DNA of 64,000 bases from Pyrus communis (lineage: Eukaryota; Streptophyta; Magnoliopsida; Rosales; Rosaceae), in NCBI RefSeq assembly GCF_963583255.1, contig NC_084806.1:14922317-14986316 (forward strand), given 5' to 3'. The notes under the pieces were generated by a model, which worked only from the letters and a program-made list of their open reading frames with translations, ran no database searches and was not told where the DNA came from. A program made the position numbers and the translations under genes. Positions 1 through 11,948 of the stretch are shown here, in pieces. The stretch's first letter is position 1. The number at the start of each line of letters is the position of its first letter.

Positions 1-173
1 AACCGGTTTTTCAAAGCTGGGTTTTGCAGCTTCTTGTTTTTGGCTTTTTTTTCACCCAAAACTGTGAAAAAAAAACTGAAGCTGAATGTTTACCAAACAC
101 AAAAACAGCTCCCAGCTTTTTTTGATACCAGCTTTTTTTAGAATCACCTCAGTATCAAACCAGGCCTAAGTAT
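1..173. mobile_element. Partial MITE-like element at window edge
   Basis: The block is rich in the words AGCTG and CAGCTT in both orientations, in T/A runs, and ends in CAAACCAGGCCTAAG. The two halves are imperfect inverted copies (AAAGCTGGG...TTTGGC against the complement of the right half). This fits one end of a non-autonomous hAT-type MITE of the sort common in Rosaceae. The left end lies outside the window, so a TSD cannot be tested. Confidence 0.45.
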
Positions 174-1149
174 GACTTTGCGGATGGAGAGTTTGATACA
201 AATTATTATAACCCAATCGCCCGTTAAATTAGTAACTAGTGTAAATATATAGTTGCATTATATTTTCTTTTCTGATCCAAATTTAGTTCACCGTACTTCC
301 TAAGCGATGTATTGTTTACCCTTTTGGCATGCACTTAGTGTAAAACTGGAGTGTACCCGAAACACAAGCACATGTCATTATATAAGTGGAGGAACACTTT
401 AAAAAAAATAAAAAATATTCTTTCACTTGTATAATAACATATAACGTATCATCCCATATTTGTAGCTCATTAAAAAATCTCTCATAAAACAGGTGGGATC
501 AATGAATGTTACTTTCGATTGTCAATCAATTGATTTCATTTGAATTCAGGTCAATGAACCCAGCAAACCTCAAAATAAATCGCAATACAGACCATGAAGC
601 AAATCCACCCAGCATAAAATTATGATAAAAACCTAATATAAAATACAAATATTTGGACATACAAAGATAAATTTAGTGATACATTCTTTAATAGATATGA
701 ACGGAGCTCAATTATTGCATAATGAAACTCACCTTTATTAGAAATGTGTTAGTTTTGTATGTTTGAATAATATCACTTATTAAAAATTATGACCCAAATC
801 AGTATCAAAACTTGATTAAATAGCACAAAGTCATCCTGTCATAAAAAGCGCTCACTTTCAAGAAAGTAATGTATAAAATTCTTTAGAACATGAGCGTGTT
901 CCTTTTTGGTTGATAATCTCGTATTTGGCTACCATCCGGATCAAAATTGTCGGAATCTTAAGGATTCTCACACTCTAACTGTTTATCGTACATCGTGCGG
1001 TCGAAAATTATTTTAATTTTTTTTTATTTAAAAGTGATGATACCCACCCCTCAACCCTATTTTTCCCACCCACTTGTTATTGAAAATATTAGTGATATAT
1101 TTAACCTTTTCTAAAATGACTTATGAAGCCCTAACAAAATTAATCAGGC
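174..1149. other. AT-rich intergenic DNA, no gene seen
   Basis: No sizeable reading frame, splice-bounded exon or conserved motif is visible. The sequence is AT-rich with short homopolymer runs. I see nothing to annotate in it. Confidence 0.6.
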
Positions 1150-2290
1150 CAAATTCTTTTTCGTGGTCCTTGTGGTGACACGATATTTTCAATGTGATCT
1201 TTGTGTTGAAAAGACTTTTGATTAAACACTCGTGGTGAGCCTTATTAGCAATTGAGGTCTAAATCCAAACTTTCATTAGTCTTCCGTTAAATAAACTCAC
1301 ATGACTATCACATAAAGGGTCAAATTCGTCATTTCAATTCAAATTACATCATATTCCATGACATCTAGTATGAGTTAGGGTTAAACGGAAATTAGATTTC
1401 ATAGAAAAAAGCTTGAATGTAAAGAGTGAAACTAAACCTGTAAAACCACATCAAGGGCTAGGAGAAGAGGTGAAAGTGAAGCCGCATATAATTTCTTAGG
1501 TATGATTTAATTTCGTTTGGAAATTATAAATACTTCTAATATACCATTGTTTTTTTTCAATGCCAACACGTCTTTGATCATGAGTTAGAGTCTTAGTGTT
1601 AGTTGAATTTTCATTCTTGTATCAATTTGTACTAGTCTGAATGCATATATGCCTTTCAATTTTGTCTTTAATTGGTAGTGTGGTTTGATGCACGCCGTAG
1701 TTGGCCAGTACACAACCTTTCAATTTTTTTTCTTAATCTACTTTGAATTTTAATTATTTAAGTTTCTTATGCTCTTGAAGTTCATATGCAGAGGGTAGAC
1801 ATGAAAATTGAATTTTCTGCACTGCCCTTCACCCATTGTCTTCAATTATTTAATTCTGCAATGCCTTTCACTAGTCTGAATGCATAAACTGCAATGTCGT
1901 TAACCCGTTGTCTTTAATTGTTTAAGTTATTCTTGTAAATTATCTCTCATTTTCACTTGTTTCAATTTTGCTTTGTGCACTGGAATCAGATGCCAACTTT
2001 TAACTCACAAGAAAAATAAGTGTATGTCATAACTCACCCAGAAAGAACAAGTGTATACTAAAGTCATACTAGATGTCCATAGAATAGGATGTGATTTGGT
2101 TTGAAATGATGTATTTGACTAATCCATGTGATAGTCACATGAGTTTATTTAACGAAAGATTAACAAAAGTTTGGATTTGGACCTCAATTGCTAACAGGGC
2201 TCACCACGGGAGTTTAATTAACAACTTTTTCATCACAAGGGTGACATTGAAAATGGTGTGTCACCACGAAACCACATAAAAAAAAAAAAA
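1150..2290. mobile_element. Long-TIR (foldback/MULE-like) non-autonomous element
   Basis: Bases about 1155-1345 and 2095-2290 are inverted copies of each other over roughly 190 bp with moderate divergence. Landmarks shared in opposite orientation are GTGGTGACAC, CGTGGTGAGCC, TAGCAATTGAGGT, CGTTAAATAAACTCA and GTGACTATCACAT. The interior (1350-2090) has no ORF but repeats CACTAGTCTGAATGCATA around 1630 and 1870. Long TIRs around a non-coding core suggest a Mutator-like or foldback element. The exact ends and TSD are not clear because the right end runs into an A tract at about 2278-2291. The class assignment is inference. Confidence 0.65.
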
Positions 2291-4260
2291 ATGGACCTTT
2301 TAGTGTAAAATGTGGTTTTTCGTTAAAATGAATAGTACTGAGAGCTTTTAGTTAAAGTTTCCATTTTTTATGGCCAAAATAACATAAATTCAACATTTTG
2401 TTTCCAACTAAAAAAAAAAAAAAAAAAACACTGTTATCTTTAATCTGGAGAAATCCCAAAAAGCAAAGAGAGATTTGACTATTTGAGGAGAAGGAAATGA
2501 GAAGGTGTGAAAAAAAGGCGGGATGCAATCAACACACTAGCTCTCAAGTCTAGTTGTTGCCTTGTTAAAATTAGAAGAAAAAACAAGACAACAAAAATTG
2601 AAAATTAGAAGGAAAAGGAATAGCCACGCCCACCCCGTCCAATCTGGCTGCAACCATCCTCTACCGTTTTGGGGTCTCATTCCCAACCTAATCTTTTCCT
2701 TTCTCCATCTCAATTGTACCCACAAATGAACAAACTCAACCTCAACCCAAATCGTTATTATCAGTCCACAAATGAACAAACTCAACCTCAACCCAATTCA
2801 ACCGATGGTTGCTCATTTTCCTCCAAATTTTCAGAGAGAAAAGTTGGTTGGCGGTGGGAAGGGGGTTGCCATTGAATTGGGTCGGGTCGTTTGGTTTTGA
2901 TTTTCAATTTTTGTGTTTTTATTGGAAAATAGTTGAACAAATGTATCAAGGACATTCAAGGAATAAGTAAAGAGAGTATTATGTGTTTTTAACTTTTTAT
3001 GGCAGGTGAAAACTAGGCTAGGCATTTTGAAAGAAAAAAAAAACTGATTTAACCATCCGAATTGCACTGATGACTTGGTTTGGTTGGGTTTTTTTATTGT
3101 TTTTTAATTTTCAGTGGTTAAATTGAACCACACCGTCCTTAATCGGTTTGGCAATCGGTTTCCAAAATTCTTAGAGTGCGGTTAATCAAACCGACCCGCA
3201 TATATTTAATTTTATTTTTTTTAATCATAAATAATACGCATAGTAATATAAATGGTTAGTTTTTTATGAGTTACCGTGTTTTCATCACAAGAAAACAAAA
3301 CTTGATTAGTTTAAGAGTCCCTTTCAAGAAGAACAAGCACACCATTTGTGTTTTCTTTTGAGCAATCACTCACATTGGTGCTATGTTTTGTTTCTTTTGG
3401 AAGAGAAATTTATTATGTATTTTCGTCTTTACACAAACCAAAAACCAATCCAAACCAACCCACCACATTCAGTTAACCAACTTGATCGGTTTTAGACCTA
3501 GCTTGGTCGGTTTCAGTTTGCAAATTTGGCCAAACCAACCCACGCTTACCCCTAGTGAAAACATAAGATGAGTGAAAACATAAAGCTACCCGCACGATGT
3601 CTGATGAACGACCAAAATGTAAAGATGCATAAGATCCTCACAAAAAGGATCAAGAGGGAATCCTTATATGATAATCTCATCACACTCCTGCAAAATGTCA
3701 AATAATAAACAAGCAAGCAGAGAAAAAGATATTGAGGCGCTTTGGGATTAAACAAAAGTTTTATCGAGAAATATGGCTATGTCCAATGGTATACCTACTT
3801 CCAAGTCCCTACAGTAATTTTCCCTAATTAAAGAAGTGGCTCGTTTGGTAGGCTGTTGTGCATATACATATGTAACTAGACTATATTGTAATTTGGCATT
3901 TTTTTAGTGTATGATTTGGACTTTGGAATCTTGAGGTTCAAAGTTAGGGTCAAACATAGATTTAAAAATGGATAATGTTAAGGGGACTAGATTTTTAAAT
4001 TAAATTTGTAAACTAAATAATGTGTAACTAATAGGAAATAAACACATTAATCGACACTTAATTAATAATCTAATCATCAACGCTTAAGGATAATGTGTAA
4101 CCAATATGAATGAGCATGTTTATCAACGCTTAAGTAATAGAGCAATCGTCAACTTTTATGTCTTTTAATTTTTAAAATTTTGTCTCCAAATTTAGTCTTC
4201 CTAAAATATCCTTTTTCTAAAAGCGAAGCTCCAACAGTAGTGGCTGCCTTGTTATAATTG
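2291..4260. other. Intergenic DNA, no supported gene
   Basis: Open frames here are short and overlap on both strands, without recognisable domains. A 30-bp direct repeat (ACAAATGAACAAACTCAACC core) occurs at 2721-2750 and 2767-2796. A simple CAACC/GGTTTGG-rich stretch runs from about 3060 to 3550, and a segment rich in AACGCTTAA and TAATGTGTAAC words lies at 3960-4150, probably old repeat remnants. No gene call is justified. Confidence 0.5.
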
Positions 4261-4860
4261 TGGAGCCAAAAATAATTAAGAAAAATATGGAGGCAACACG
4301 TGGACTTTTGGGTTAGAAAGACAAAATTACGCTTGAGGCACATCGGGACTCCTACACGCATGCAATAAATAATAATGACTCAATCGATGTTAAAGGTGAT
4401 CAAAACGATATTCTTTTAAACCTTCTCATCACTCCTCAACAAATCTTCACCCACAAGGTAACTCCTAATTATTCTTTTCAAATTGGGATTAATTACCTAA
4501 ATTAATTAATTAATTATCTAATTAATTGATTAATTGCCTAAAGTAATTCCATAATATCTTGCAATCAATCCCACAAAAATAACCAAATGTGGCCGGTCCC
4601 AATTCTACTAATAAGGCCAGCCACACCCCTATATATAGCCCTCATTTTCTCCAAAACCTAGGTCTAATTCTCTTCTAAAATTCTCTAAATTTCTCTAAAC
4701 ACTTTTCCCTCAAATTCTAACTTTGGCATCAGAGAATCTTCGGCCAAAGCTCCCCCCATTCATTGTGGGCACGTGAGCATCTTGGCCTTGATCTTAGGTG
4801 TTAATTGTTTTGCAGGTGCATTTTCGTCCAAGAAGAAGAAAGAGGAAATTTGCATCCACA
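4261..4860 (+). repeat. 5' LTR of element A
   Basis: It starts TGGAGCCAAAAATAATTAAG and ends GAAATTTGCATCCACA. Almost the whole length aligns by eye with 35675-36259, with scattered substitutions. A TATA box (TATATATA, about 4629-4637) is followed by the CTCATTTTCTCC leader and the GGCATCAGAGAATCTTCGGCC segment, as expected for U3-R-U5. The number of differences from the 3' copy indicates an old insertion. Confidence 0.8.
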
Positions 4861-4861
4861 A

Positions 4862-4882
4862 ATTGGTGCTTTCATTAAGAGT
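4862..4882 (+). other. Primer-binding-site region of element A
   Basis: Directly after the LTR the sequence reads ATTGGTGCTTTCATTAAGAG. The same type of sequence (TTGGTCCTTTTATTGAGAG) follows the LTR of element G at 59165. Position and conservation make it the primer-binding site or its immediate neighbour. I do not assign the tRNA. Confidence 0.5.
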
Positions 4883-6195
4883 CTTGATTCAAACGCTCAT
4901 AAAAGACTCTCGTATTCAAGGTTTTTGTAGATTTTTCGTATGTTCTTATTCTTGGAATTTTTATTTATAAAGATCCTTTGATAAAACGTAGAAGAAAAGT
5001 ACAATGACTAGAAACTCAGAAACCACAGTGAATGAAAATTCCAATGTTCAAGAATTGGGACCACGGTGATCCACAAGGCTCAACGCAACGACAAGTAGAG
5101 TGACACCACCACTGCGGGGTGCCACCGTTGCAGCAACCGCCATGGCCATCCTCGGCAAAGCCCAAACCGATGATGCCAAGACAACAGCCCAAGGCCCACA
5201 TGCCATTCCAACCTACATGGGCCCAAGCCCAAGCCCAACGCGCTCCTGAGCCGAGCCCAGGCCTAGCACCCACATGCGCCACAGCCCACTCTTATGGCCC
5301 AACCCACTCCCATGGTGTCCCAAGTAGCCCAAACTGGTCCAAGATCGGTTCAACCATCCCGGCTCTAAATTTATGGGCCGATGATTGAACCGAGGGTATT
5401 TTCACCATATTTCTTTACAGATTTGACATTTCCCAACTCAAATCTCGCTCCTGGAGTCTACCACACTTCAACTAATCAAGGAGACGCATTCGGTCCAAGC
5501 TTTTCCAACCCAAATGGTGAACAACACTTGTCTCGACAAGTCATAGAGTTAACAAACGCCATGAGGATGTGTCCCGAAGTAGACAAGGGCATACGAGGAA
5601 CCTCTCAAGTAGCATCTTGGCAAGCAGCCACTCGAAAAACCACAAATCGACGTTCCAGCAGTGAACATTCCTGACTGGGCCCCTGAGATAGTGTATACTA
5701 ATGTCTTAGCGTTTGGAGGAATGTGCATTCTAGATTAGGCCCATGAACGAGCGTACACTTATGGTTGGGACCGTACTCCGACAATCAACATGAGCAACCT
5801 TCCAGGTGAAATGTTCATTTGCAGCTAGGCCTGCAAGAAACACGACGGACGGAGAGAACTAGTCACTCAATCCGACTAAAGTTTAACTGGAAGTCTACTA
5901 GGAAATTGCTCACCTGCCAGGAAAATACCACATGCATTGCAACCACGGCATAGACGAACCGAACATATAGAAGAGTAACCTAGATCGGCAAGTAAAGATC
6001 GGGGGTAGTAGAGGGTTCCGTTACCCTAACAAAGGCAAATTCAGGAAGAAGTAGAGAGGCTCTTGACTGAGCGATTGCGTGATTTCTAACATAACAAGGT
6101 CACTGATGAGGCATTACGACGGGACATGACCAGCATGAGCAAGTCACCCTTCACGGACGAGATCAAGTAGGCAGAGCCTCCACACAAAGTTCAGC
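4883..6195 (+). pseudogene. Gag leader region of element A copy 1 (Pro/Ala/Gln-rich)
   Basis: This stretch precedes the conserved gag core. It is rich in GCCCAAGCCCA-type repeats (5150-5340) and contains a conserved segment, CCAAGATCGGTTCAACC to TTTACAGATTTGACAT, at 5340-5430. The same block recurs at 26063-27285 in copy 2, including the CACTTGTCTCGACAAGT word at 5525 and 26525. Translation is interrupted by stops. It probably encoded the variable N-terminal part of gag or is an untranslated leader. The role is inferred from position only. Confidence 0.5.
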
Positions 6196-7150
6196 ATGCC
6201 ACATTTCACATCCTTCAAAGGAGATGAAGATCTAGAGAAAAACTTGAAGCACTACCAAAGCACGATGGTCCTTTATCGGAGTAACGATGCCCTCATGTGC
6301 AAGATATTAGCCACTACTTTGCAAGGTGAGGCGCAAGATTGGTTCCACACTTTACCGCCACGATCTATCCGGAGTTTCGATGATCTTTCTTTGGTTTTCA
6401 CCAACAAATATTCGTCCTACTACTCGATCAAGAAAAAGTCTGACCACTTGTTCAATGTGAAGAAAAACCCAAAGAAGTCGCACCGTCACTATGTGAAGAA
6501 GTTCAAAGTAGAGAAGGTGAAGATAGTCGGATACGACGACTCGATAGCAAGCGCAACCTTCCAAAAAGGATTCCTAGCAGACCACCCACTGTTTGGAGAA
6601 TTGATTGTGACAAGGCTCGGCAGAGAAGCATGCACTTAGGGACAAGGCTCGGCTAGTGGACAAGGTGCTCGAGCAGCCTCAAAAATAGTAGGCAGTGGCT
6701 CAAAAAAATGAGGACATGAAGCAGTATAGCAAAAACATGTAGGAAGCCAAACGTAGGGATCGACCCATGACTAAAGAATGCTTTGCATCCAAGAACTACT
6801 CTAAGTTCTTGATCCCAATTCAGTAAATCCTTCGTGACATCAAGAGCGAACTATGGCTTAAGCTGCCAAAACAATCAAAGGGAGATACTTCCAAGTTGGA
6901 CCACACCAAGTACTGCATATTCCACCGAGGCCTCGAGCACACAACCAATGACTACTATACTTGGAAGAACTACCTAGAGAAGCTTGTGAAAGAAGGCAAA
7001 GTCGACAGATACTTGGACAAGCCGATTGCGCAGCCTAAAAAGAATGCGGATGCTGACGAAGAAGAAGAAGATGCAGCAGGTTTTACTAGTCTCGCTGAAT
7101 CTGAGCGATTCGGATTAACGACATCTTCGCTGAATCTGAGCATTTGAGGG
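6196..7150 (+). pseudogene. gag of element A copy 1 (degenerate)
   Basis: The frame 6196-6639 is a Retrotrans_gag core: it contains LQGEAQDWFHTLP, a form of the conserved A..WF..L motif, then SFDDLSLVFTNKYSS and further on the HYVKKFKVEKVKI helix. After stops, 6896-7147 encodes a TAT-type gag C-terminus with HTKYCIFHRGLEHTTNDYY, a form of the C-x2-H-x5-H zinc-binding stretch, followed by an acidic tail (DADEEEEDA). Gag forms the virus-like particle that packages element RNA. Stops at about 6640 and in the middle segment show it is not translatable as one protein. The same family is seen at 27286-27780. Confidence 0.75.
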
Positions 7151-7199
7151 CCACCAACAATTCAAAGAAGAAGTAGATCGAGTATGCTTTACTAGTCTC

Positions 7200-7620
7200 G
7201 CAGGTTCAGGTAGTTGACACCCAACCTGGACCCATCATTGGCTTCACCGAGCAGGATGCAAAAGGTGTCGACTTCCCCCATGATGACGCACCAGTGGTAT
7301 CTGTCAAACTAGCCTATGCATAGTTGACAAAATGATGGTTGATAATGGAAGTGCAGTCAACCTACTTCAGCTCTTAGTAATTCAGAAGATGGCCTTGAAA
7401 AACATAATCATACGCCGAGCGAAGGTACTCATCGGATTCAACGGACACACCTCGACCTCCATCGGCCATATCACACTTGACGTGAAAACATTGCCAGTTG
7501 TCTCAAAACAAACGTTCACGATAGTAAGCGACCCGTTTCCCTATAATGGGATTCTAGGGAAACCTTGGTTGATAAAGATAGATGCTGTCACTTTCGTCAA
7601 GTACCAAAAAATCTGATTTC
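7200..7620 (+). pseudogene. Retropepsin (protease) of element A copy 1
   Basis: The frame 7332-7616 starts MMVDNGSAVNLL, where VDNGSAVN corresponds to the aspartic protease active site (usually D-[ST]-G-[AS]; here the T is N). It ends with GILGKPWL, the second conserved protease motif (ILGRPWL). This enzyme would cleave the Gag-Pol polyprotein. It lies between gag and RT as expected. The following in-frame stop at 7614 and the broken upstream reading show decay. Confidence 0.75.
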
Positions 7621-7799
7621 GCATCCCGGGAGAAGAAGTCGGAGAAATCAAGTCTGACCAAGCTGCATCTTGACAATGCACTGTGCAAGTACTGAATGAG
7701 TTAACAAGGAAGACTTTTACCCCCGTAGAGGCTACCAAGGTCCAAAGGGGCGATGAAGCTACCAAATAGCAAGCGGATCAAGAAGATAGGATCCAAACC

Positions 7800-9180
7800 A
7801 ACTTGCCAACAGACGAGACAAGATGGAAACCCAAAGAAGACGTCGAACACATCATTCTTGATCCCCGGCAGCTGGAGAAGACTGTTAGAATCGGCTCACT
7901 TCTAAGCCCGAAGGAAAAGGAAGAACTCACGATTTTCCTTAGGGGAAATCGCAACATCTTCGCATGGTTACCTTCTGACATGCCTGACATTGACTCCTAT
8001 ATAGCTTGCCATAAGTTACTCATCAATCTCGCTGCCAAACCGGTGATCCAAAAGAGAAGACATTTTGCACCTGAGTGAGTGGCGATCATCGAGGTTGAAA
8101 TTGACAAGCTACTAAAGGTCGAATTCATAGAAGAGGTAGCACACTTAGCATGTCTTGCCAACGTCATGCTAGTAAAGAAAAAAGAGAAGGCCAAATGAAG
8201 GGTTTGTGTAGACTACACTGAACTCAACAAAGCATGGCTAAAGAATCCTCATCCATTTCCCAAAATTGATCTATTAATAAATTCAACTTCTGGGAACCAG
8301 CTGGTCATTTTCTTGGACGCATACTCCGGCTACAACCAAATAGACATGTACGAGCCCGACAAGGAGAAAATTGCATTCATGATCGAGCAAGGCACCTACT
8401 GCTACAAGGTCATGCCCTTTGGCCTAAAAAACGCGAGAGCCACTTACCAAAATAGTTAACATGATGTTCAAGAAGTAAATTGGAGTAACCATAGAGGTCT
8501 ACATCGACAACATCATGGTAAAAGGCAAGTAGCAGTTGGACCATATCGGCAACTTGATGGAAACTTTCAACATCCATAGAAGGTACAAGATGAAGCTCAA
8601 TCTTGCCAAATACAGAGTCGGAGTATCTTCAAGCAGATTCTTAAGGTACCTCGTAACCCAATGAGGAATCAAAGCACATCCCAAGAAAATTTGAGTAATC
8701 CTAGAGATGAAGTCTCCAACTACCTTGAAGGAGATCCAAAGCTTGATTAGAAGAGCAGCCGCCCTCAATTGCTTTCTCTTGCAATCCACCAATCGATGCA
8801 AGCCTTTTTTCAAAGCCATCAAGAGGGCACAACGAGACAAATGGGATGATGAGTGCGAAAGAGTTTTCCAAGACTTGAAGAAGTATCTTACATTAACTCC
8901 CTTACTATCCAAGCCGGAAGCAGTGGAGGATTTATACATTTACTTGGTAGTATCGGAAGTAGCAATAAGCTTTACCCTCATACGAAAAGAGTCAGGGCCC
9001 CAACTTCTGGTATTCTACACTTCTACAACTCTTTTCTATACGAAAACTATAAACCCGAAGATTGAGAAATTAATTTTGGCGCTAGTTGTTGCGGCTCAGA
9101 AGCTCATACCATATTTTCAGGCTCACATAGTCATTGTCATGACTCAATACCTTCTACTACCAATCCTATATGGATAAGAT
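7800..9180 (+). pseudogene. Reverse transcriptase and RNase H of element A copy 1
   Basis: Fragments in changing frames give the RT sequence in order: FAWLPSDMPDID (7970), VCVDYTELNKA (8200), FLDAYSGYNQIDMYEPDKEK (8310-8370), CYKVMPFGLKNARATYQ (8400-8450) and the catalytic motif as YIDNIMVKG at 8500-8526. In that motif the second Asp of YxDD is Asn. The tether and RNase H part follows at 8707-9177 (LSKPEAVEDLYIYL, then LVFYTSTTL). It would copy element RNA into DNA. Several stops and frameshifts, together with the Asn, make it inactive. The neighbour downstream is the second RNase H, split by element B. Confidence 0.8.
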
Positions 9181-9290
9181 GCTTCTCAATGAGTAATGAA
9201 ATAGGTGTTGGTACTTGGCTAATACGCCTTAGTTTTTCGACCCTGCATGGCGATAAATGCCTAAGCCTTAGTGGACTTTATAGCAGAATT
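9181..9290 (+). pseudogene. Start of second (archaeal-type) RNase H of element A, cut by element B
   Basis: Bases 9240-9290 encode a degenerate form of the TAT-lineage linker (...ALVDFIAEF) that precedes the second RNase H. Coding similarity resumes at 21105 right after element B and its target duplication. The junction shows that element B jumped into this codon region. Confidence 0.65.
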
Positions 9291-11948
9291 TGATGCGAGA
9301 TTTATACGCACACAAATTAAACCCTCTTTTTGACAATTGTAGTATAAGTATAAGTAGGGATCGTTCTGGACCGGGGATTAGGAGGGATTGCAAATCACTT
9401 GGATTTGACTCAAAAACGTAAAAACATAATATAAAACACTATACTAGACTCAAATTATGCAAAACTTAACAACGTAATATAAAGTTTAAAACACTTAAAC
9501 TAAACTCAAAGAATGCAAAACTAAACAAACGTAAAATACTTAAAATAAATCAAATGATTAAGACTTAACAAAAGATGGGGGGGATTGAGTTTGATTTGAC
9601 GAGAATAAAATGCACAAATTGTAATTAAAGGCAAAACGTAAATATGAATGCGATGAAAATATGGATGATGGAATAGCCAAGGGGTTCTTCTCCACACATG
9701 TTACACTTGCATACAAGATTGATTCTCAGTTGGTCTTTCGATAAATTATGAAACTCAACGCCCCGGGTCAATTAGGTACGCTTAAATTAACCGTCAAGTT
9801 TTCCTTAAGTTAATGAATTGGATGGGTTTGCGCAACGCAATTCACAACATTCTCCAAAAGTCCTTTACGTGAAAAGCACAATAAAGATACAATCAAAGAT
9901 CATTAAGCATTATGAAAACTATAAGTGTTGACGAGGCATTCGTTACTATGGAATACGCATGAAACTTATGCCAAGAATTTGTTTAACGCAATTGTTTATA
10001 AGCAACCTCCACTACTTGTGAATATAAGTTTGTAACTATTAGGTGAAACTCACTTATATTCTAGCGTCATATTCATGTATGAAAATTAAGCGCGCATTCT
10101 TAATAAACATTCATAAATAAGTTATCAATCAAACGGTTAAACAAATTGAATCCACAACTTATGAAATTCCAACGAAAGTAATCAATTCATATTGCAAGTA
10201 TAAACATAGTTTCGAATCACCCCCTAGCTAAAGGGGGTTTAGTTCTTCATAACTTTGAAATCAAAGGAACACCTAAACATTCCAACAACTCAAACTTGAA
10301 TTGTATGAACGTTTAGGCACTCTTCTCTTCCATTCCTCATACGTACAAAACAAAGAGAATTGAATTTAAACATTGAAATCGAAGAAACACCTAAACATTC
10401 CAACAACTCAAACTTGAATTGTATGAACGTTTAGGCACTATTTTCTTCCTCGTTGTTGTAGCACAAGGTCTAAGGTGAGCTTTGGGGATTATGGATGATG
10501 TAGAATGATAGGTTTTGTGGAAGAAAGAAGGAAGTGATGGTGTTTGGATTGGGAGGGAATGCACGGCACAAGGGAGTGGTTTTGTGTTGTGTGTTGTGTT
10601 GTGAATGGAATGGGTTGTGCACGGCATTGAGTGTGGATGAGCTGGAAATGCATGTGTGTGCATGTGAAAGCTGCCAAGATGCATGTGAAAGTGTATGAAT
10701 GTGCACGGCATGGGTTGTTGATTTTCTGGAATTGAATTAAAGGATGCATGTGGCTGCAAGGTGTGGTGAATGATGATGAATGCATGTGAATGAAGTGGAT
10801 TTTCTGATGGAATGTGCACGGCAATTAGTGGTGGATGGGAGTGCATGTGGATTAAAGCTAGGTTGAATTAATATGTGAGTTGGATATGTGGCTGAAATAA
10901 ACAAAGAGTGAGGGGAATGATATGCACGGTTTTGGGAGAAAGGTGAATGATTGTGCATGTTTTGCACGGCAAAGGGGAATGGGTGATGTGTGATTGAATG
11001 ATTAAAGTGCATGTGGGTTGTTTTAAAGGATGGAATGCATGTGAATATGCTGGAAATGTAAGGAACTCACGGCATGGGCTTGTTGTTGGTGAAAATGTGG
11101 CTGAATGGTTTAATTAATGGGAGTGTATGTTTGAATGATTAAAGGGACATGTGGGGGTGGAAATGATGAATGAAATGCATGTGAATGACAGCTAGATATG
11201 TTGATGAATGCATGTGACTTGTTTGTGGTGAGTGATGGCAGATTGTGTGGGTGAGTGATTAGGTTGGAAATGCATGTGGAGTGCATGGTTGTGTTGAATT
11301 AAAGAATGGGAATGCAATCTGAAATGCATGTGAATTATGTTGGAAAGAAGGGGAAGTCACGGCACAAAGGTGAATGGGTGATGTGTGAATGTGGTTGAAT
11401 GATTAAAGTGTAAATGTGGGTTAATTAATTAAGTGTATGATATGATAAGTGAATGATAAGTGTATGCTATGATAAGTGGTGAATGATAAGTGATATGATA
11501 TGTGGTGATGATAAGTGATAAGTGGTGATGATAAGTAATGAGTGGTGATGATAAGTAATGGGTGGTGATGATAAGTAATGGGAGCATGTGGGTTAACTAA
11601 TGAAGGAAATGCATGTGCAATGACAATGTGTTAGAATGGATGTGTGTTATGCATGGCATGATTGGGATTAGGAAAGGTTTAAATGTCCTAAAACTAAAGA
11701 GAACAAGGTTCCAACACTTTGGTCTTCAATTAGGTCTTCAATTTCGTCCAACACTTTGGCTCCAAGCATAAGCTATCCATCCTTAGCCCAAAAGTGCTCC
11801 AAAAGTCTCCAAAATGCATCTTTTTGCTCCTTTAGCCCTTTGGACCTACAAACACACGAAAATAGCTTAAAGTACTAAAATAACTAAAGAAACATAACGT
11901 AAATGCACGAGAACAAGCCATTTAAGTCGCATGAATATGCTCCTATCA
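9291..11948 (-). repeat. Element B LTR, left copy (3' LTR in element orientation)
   Basis: This is a 2658-bp LTR starting TGATGCGAGA and ending TCCTATCA. It contains a direct duplication of period about 118 bp (10257-10440, shared ACACCTAAACATTCCAACAA), a region dense in GCATGTG and GCACGGCA words (10555-11390), and a short tandem array of GATAAGTGGTGAT-type units (11440-11580). By eye it differs from the right copy at only a few positions, for example 9309, 10429, 11467-11470 and 11840. Confidence 0.92.

Noticed and set aside
2537..3067. Small overlapping frames on both strands as a host gene
   Set aside because: No conserved domain, no splice context and a local direct repeat explain them better as non-coding DNA.
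5016..5388. Opposing Pro/Ala/Trp-rich frames
   Set aside because: They derive from GCCCAAGCCCA repeats in the element A leader. The same kind of sequence at 26063-26330 has no matching frame.
10391..11012. Several overlapping minus-strand frames rich in His, Pro, Thr and Ser (also at 19512-20133)
   Set aside because: They are by-products of GCATGTG/GCACGGCA-rich LTR sequence, overlap each other in all frames and occur identically in both LTRs of element B.
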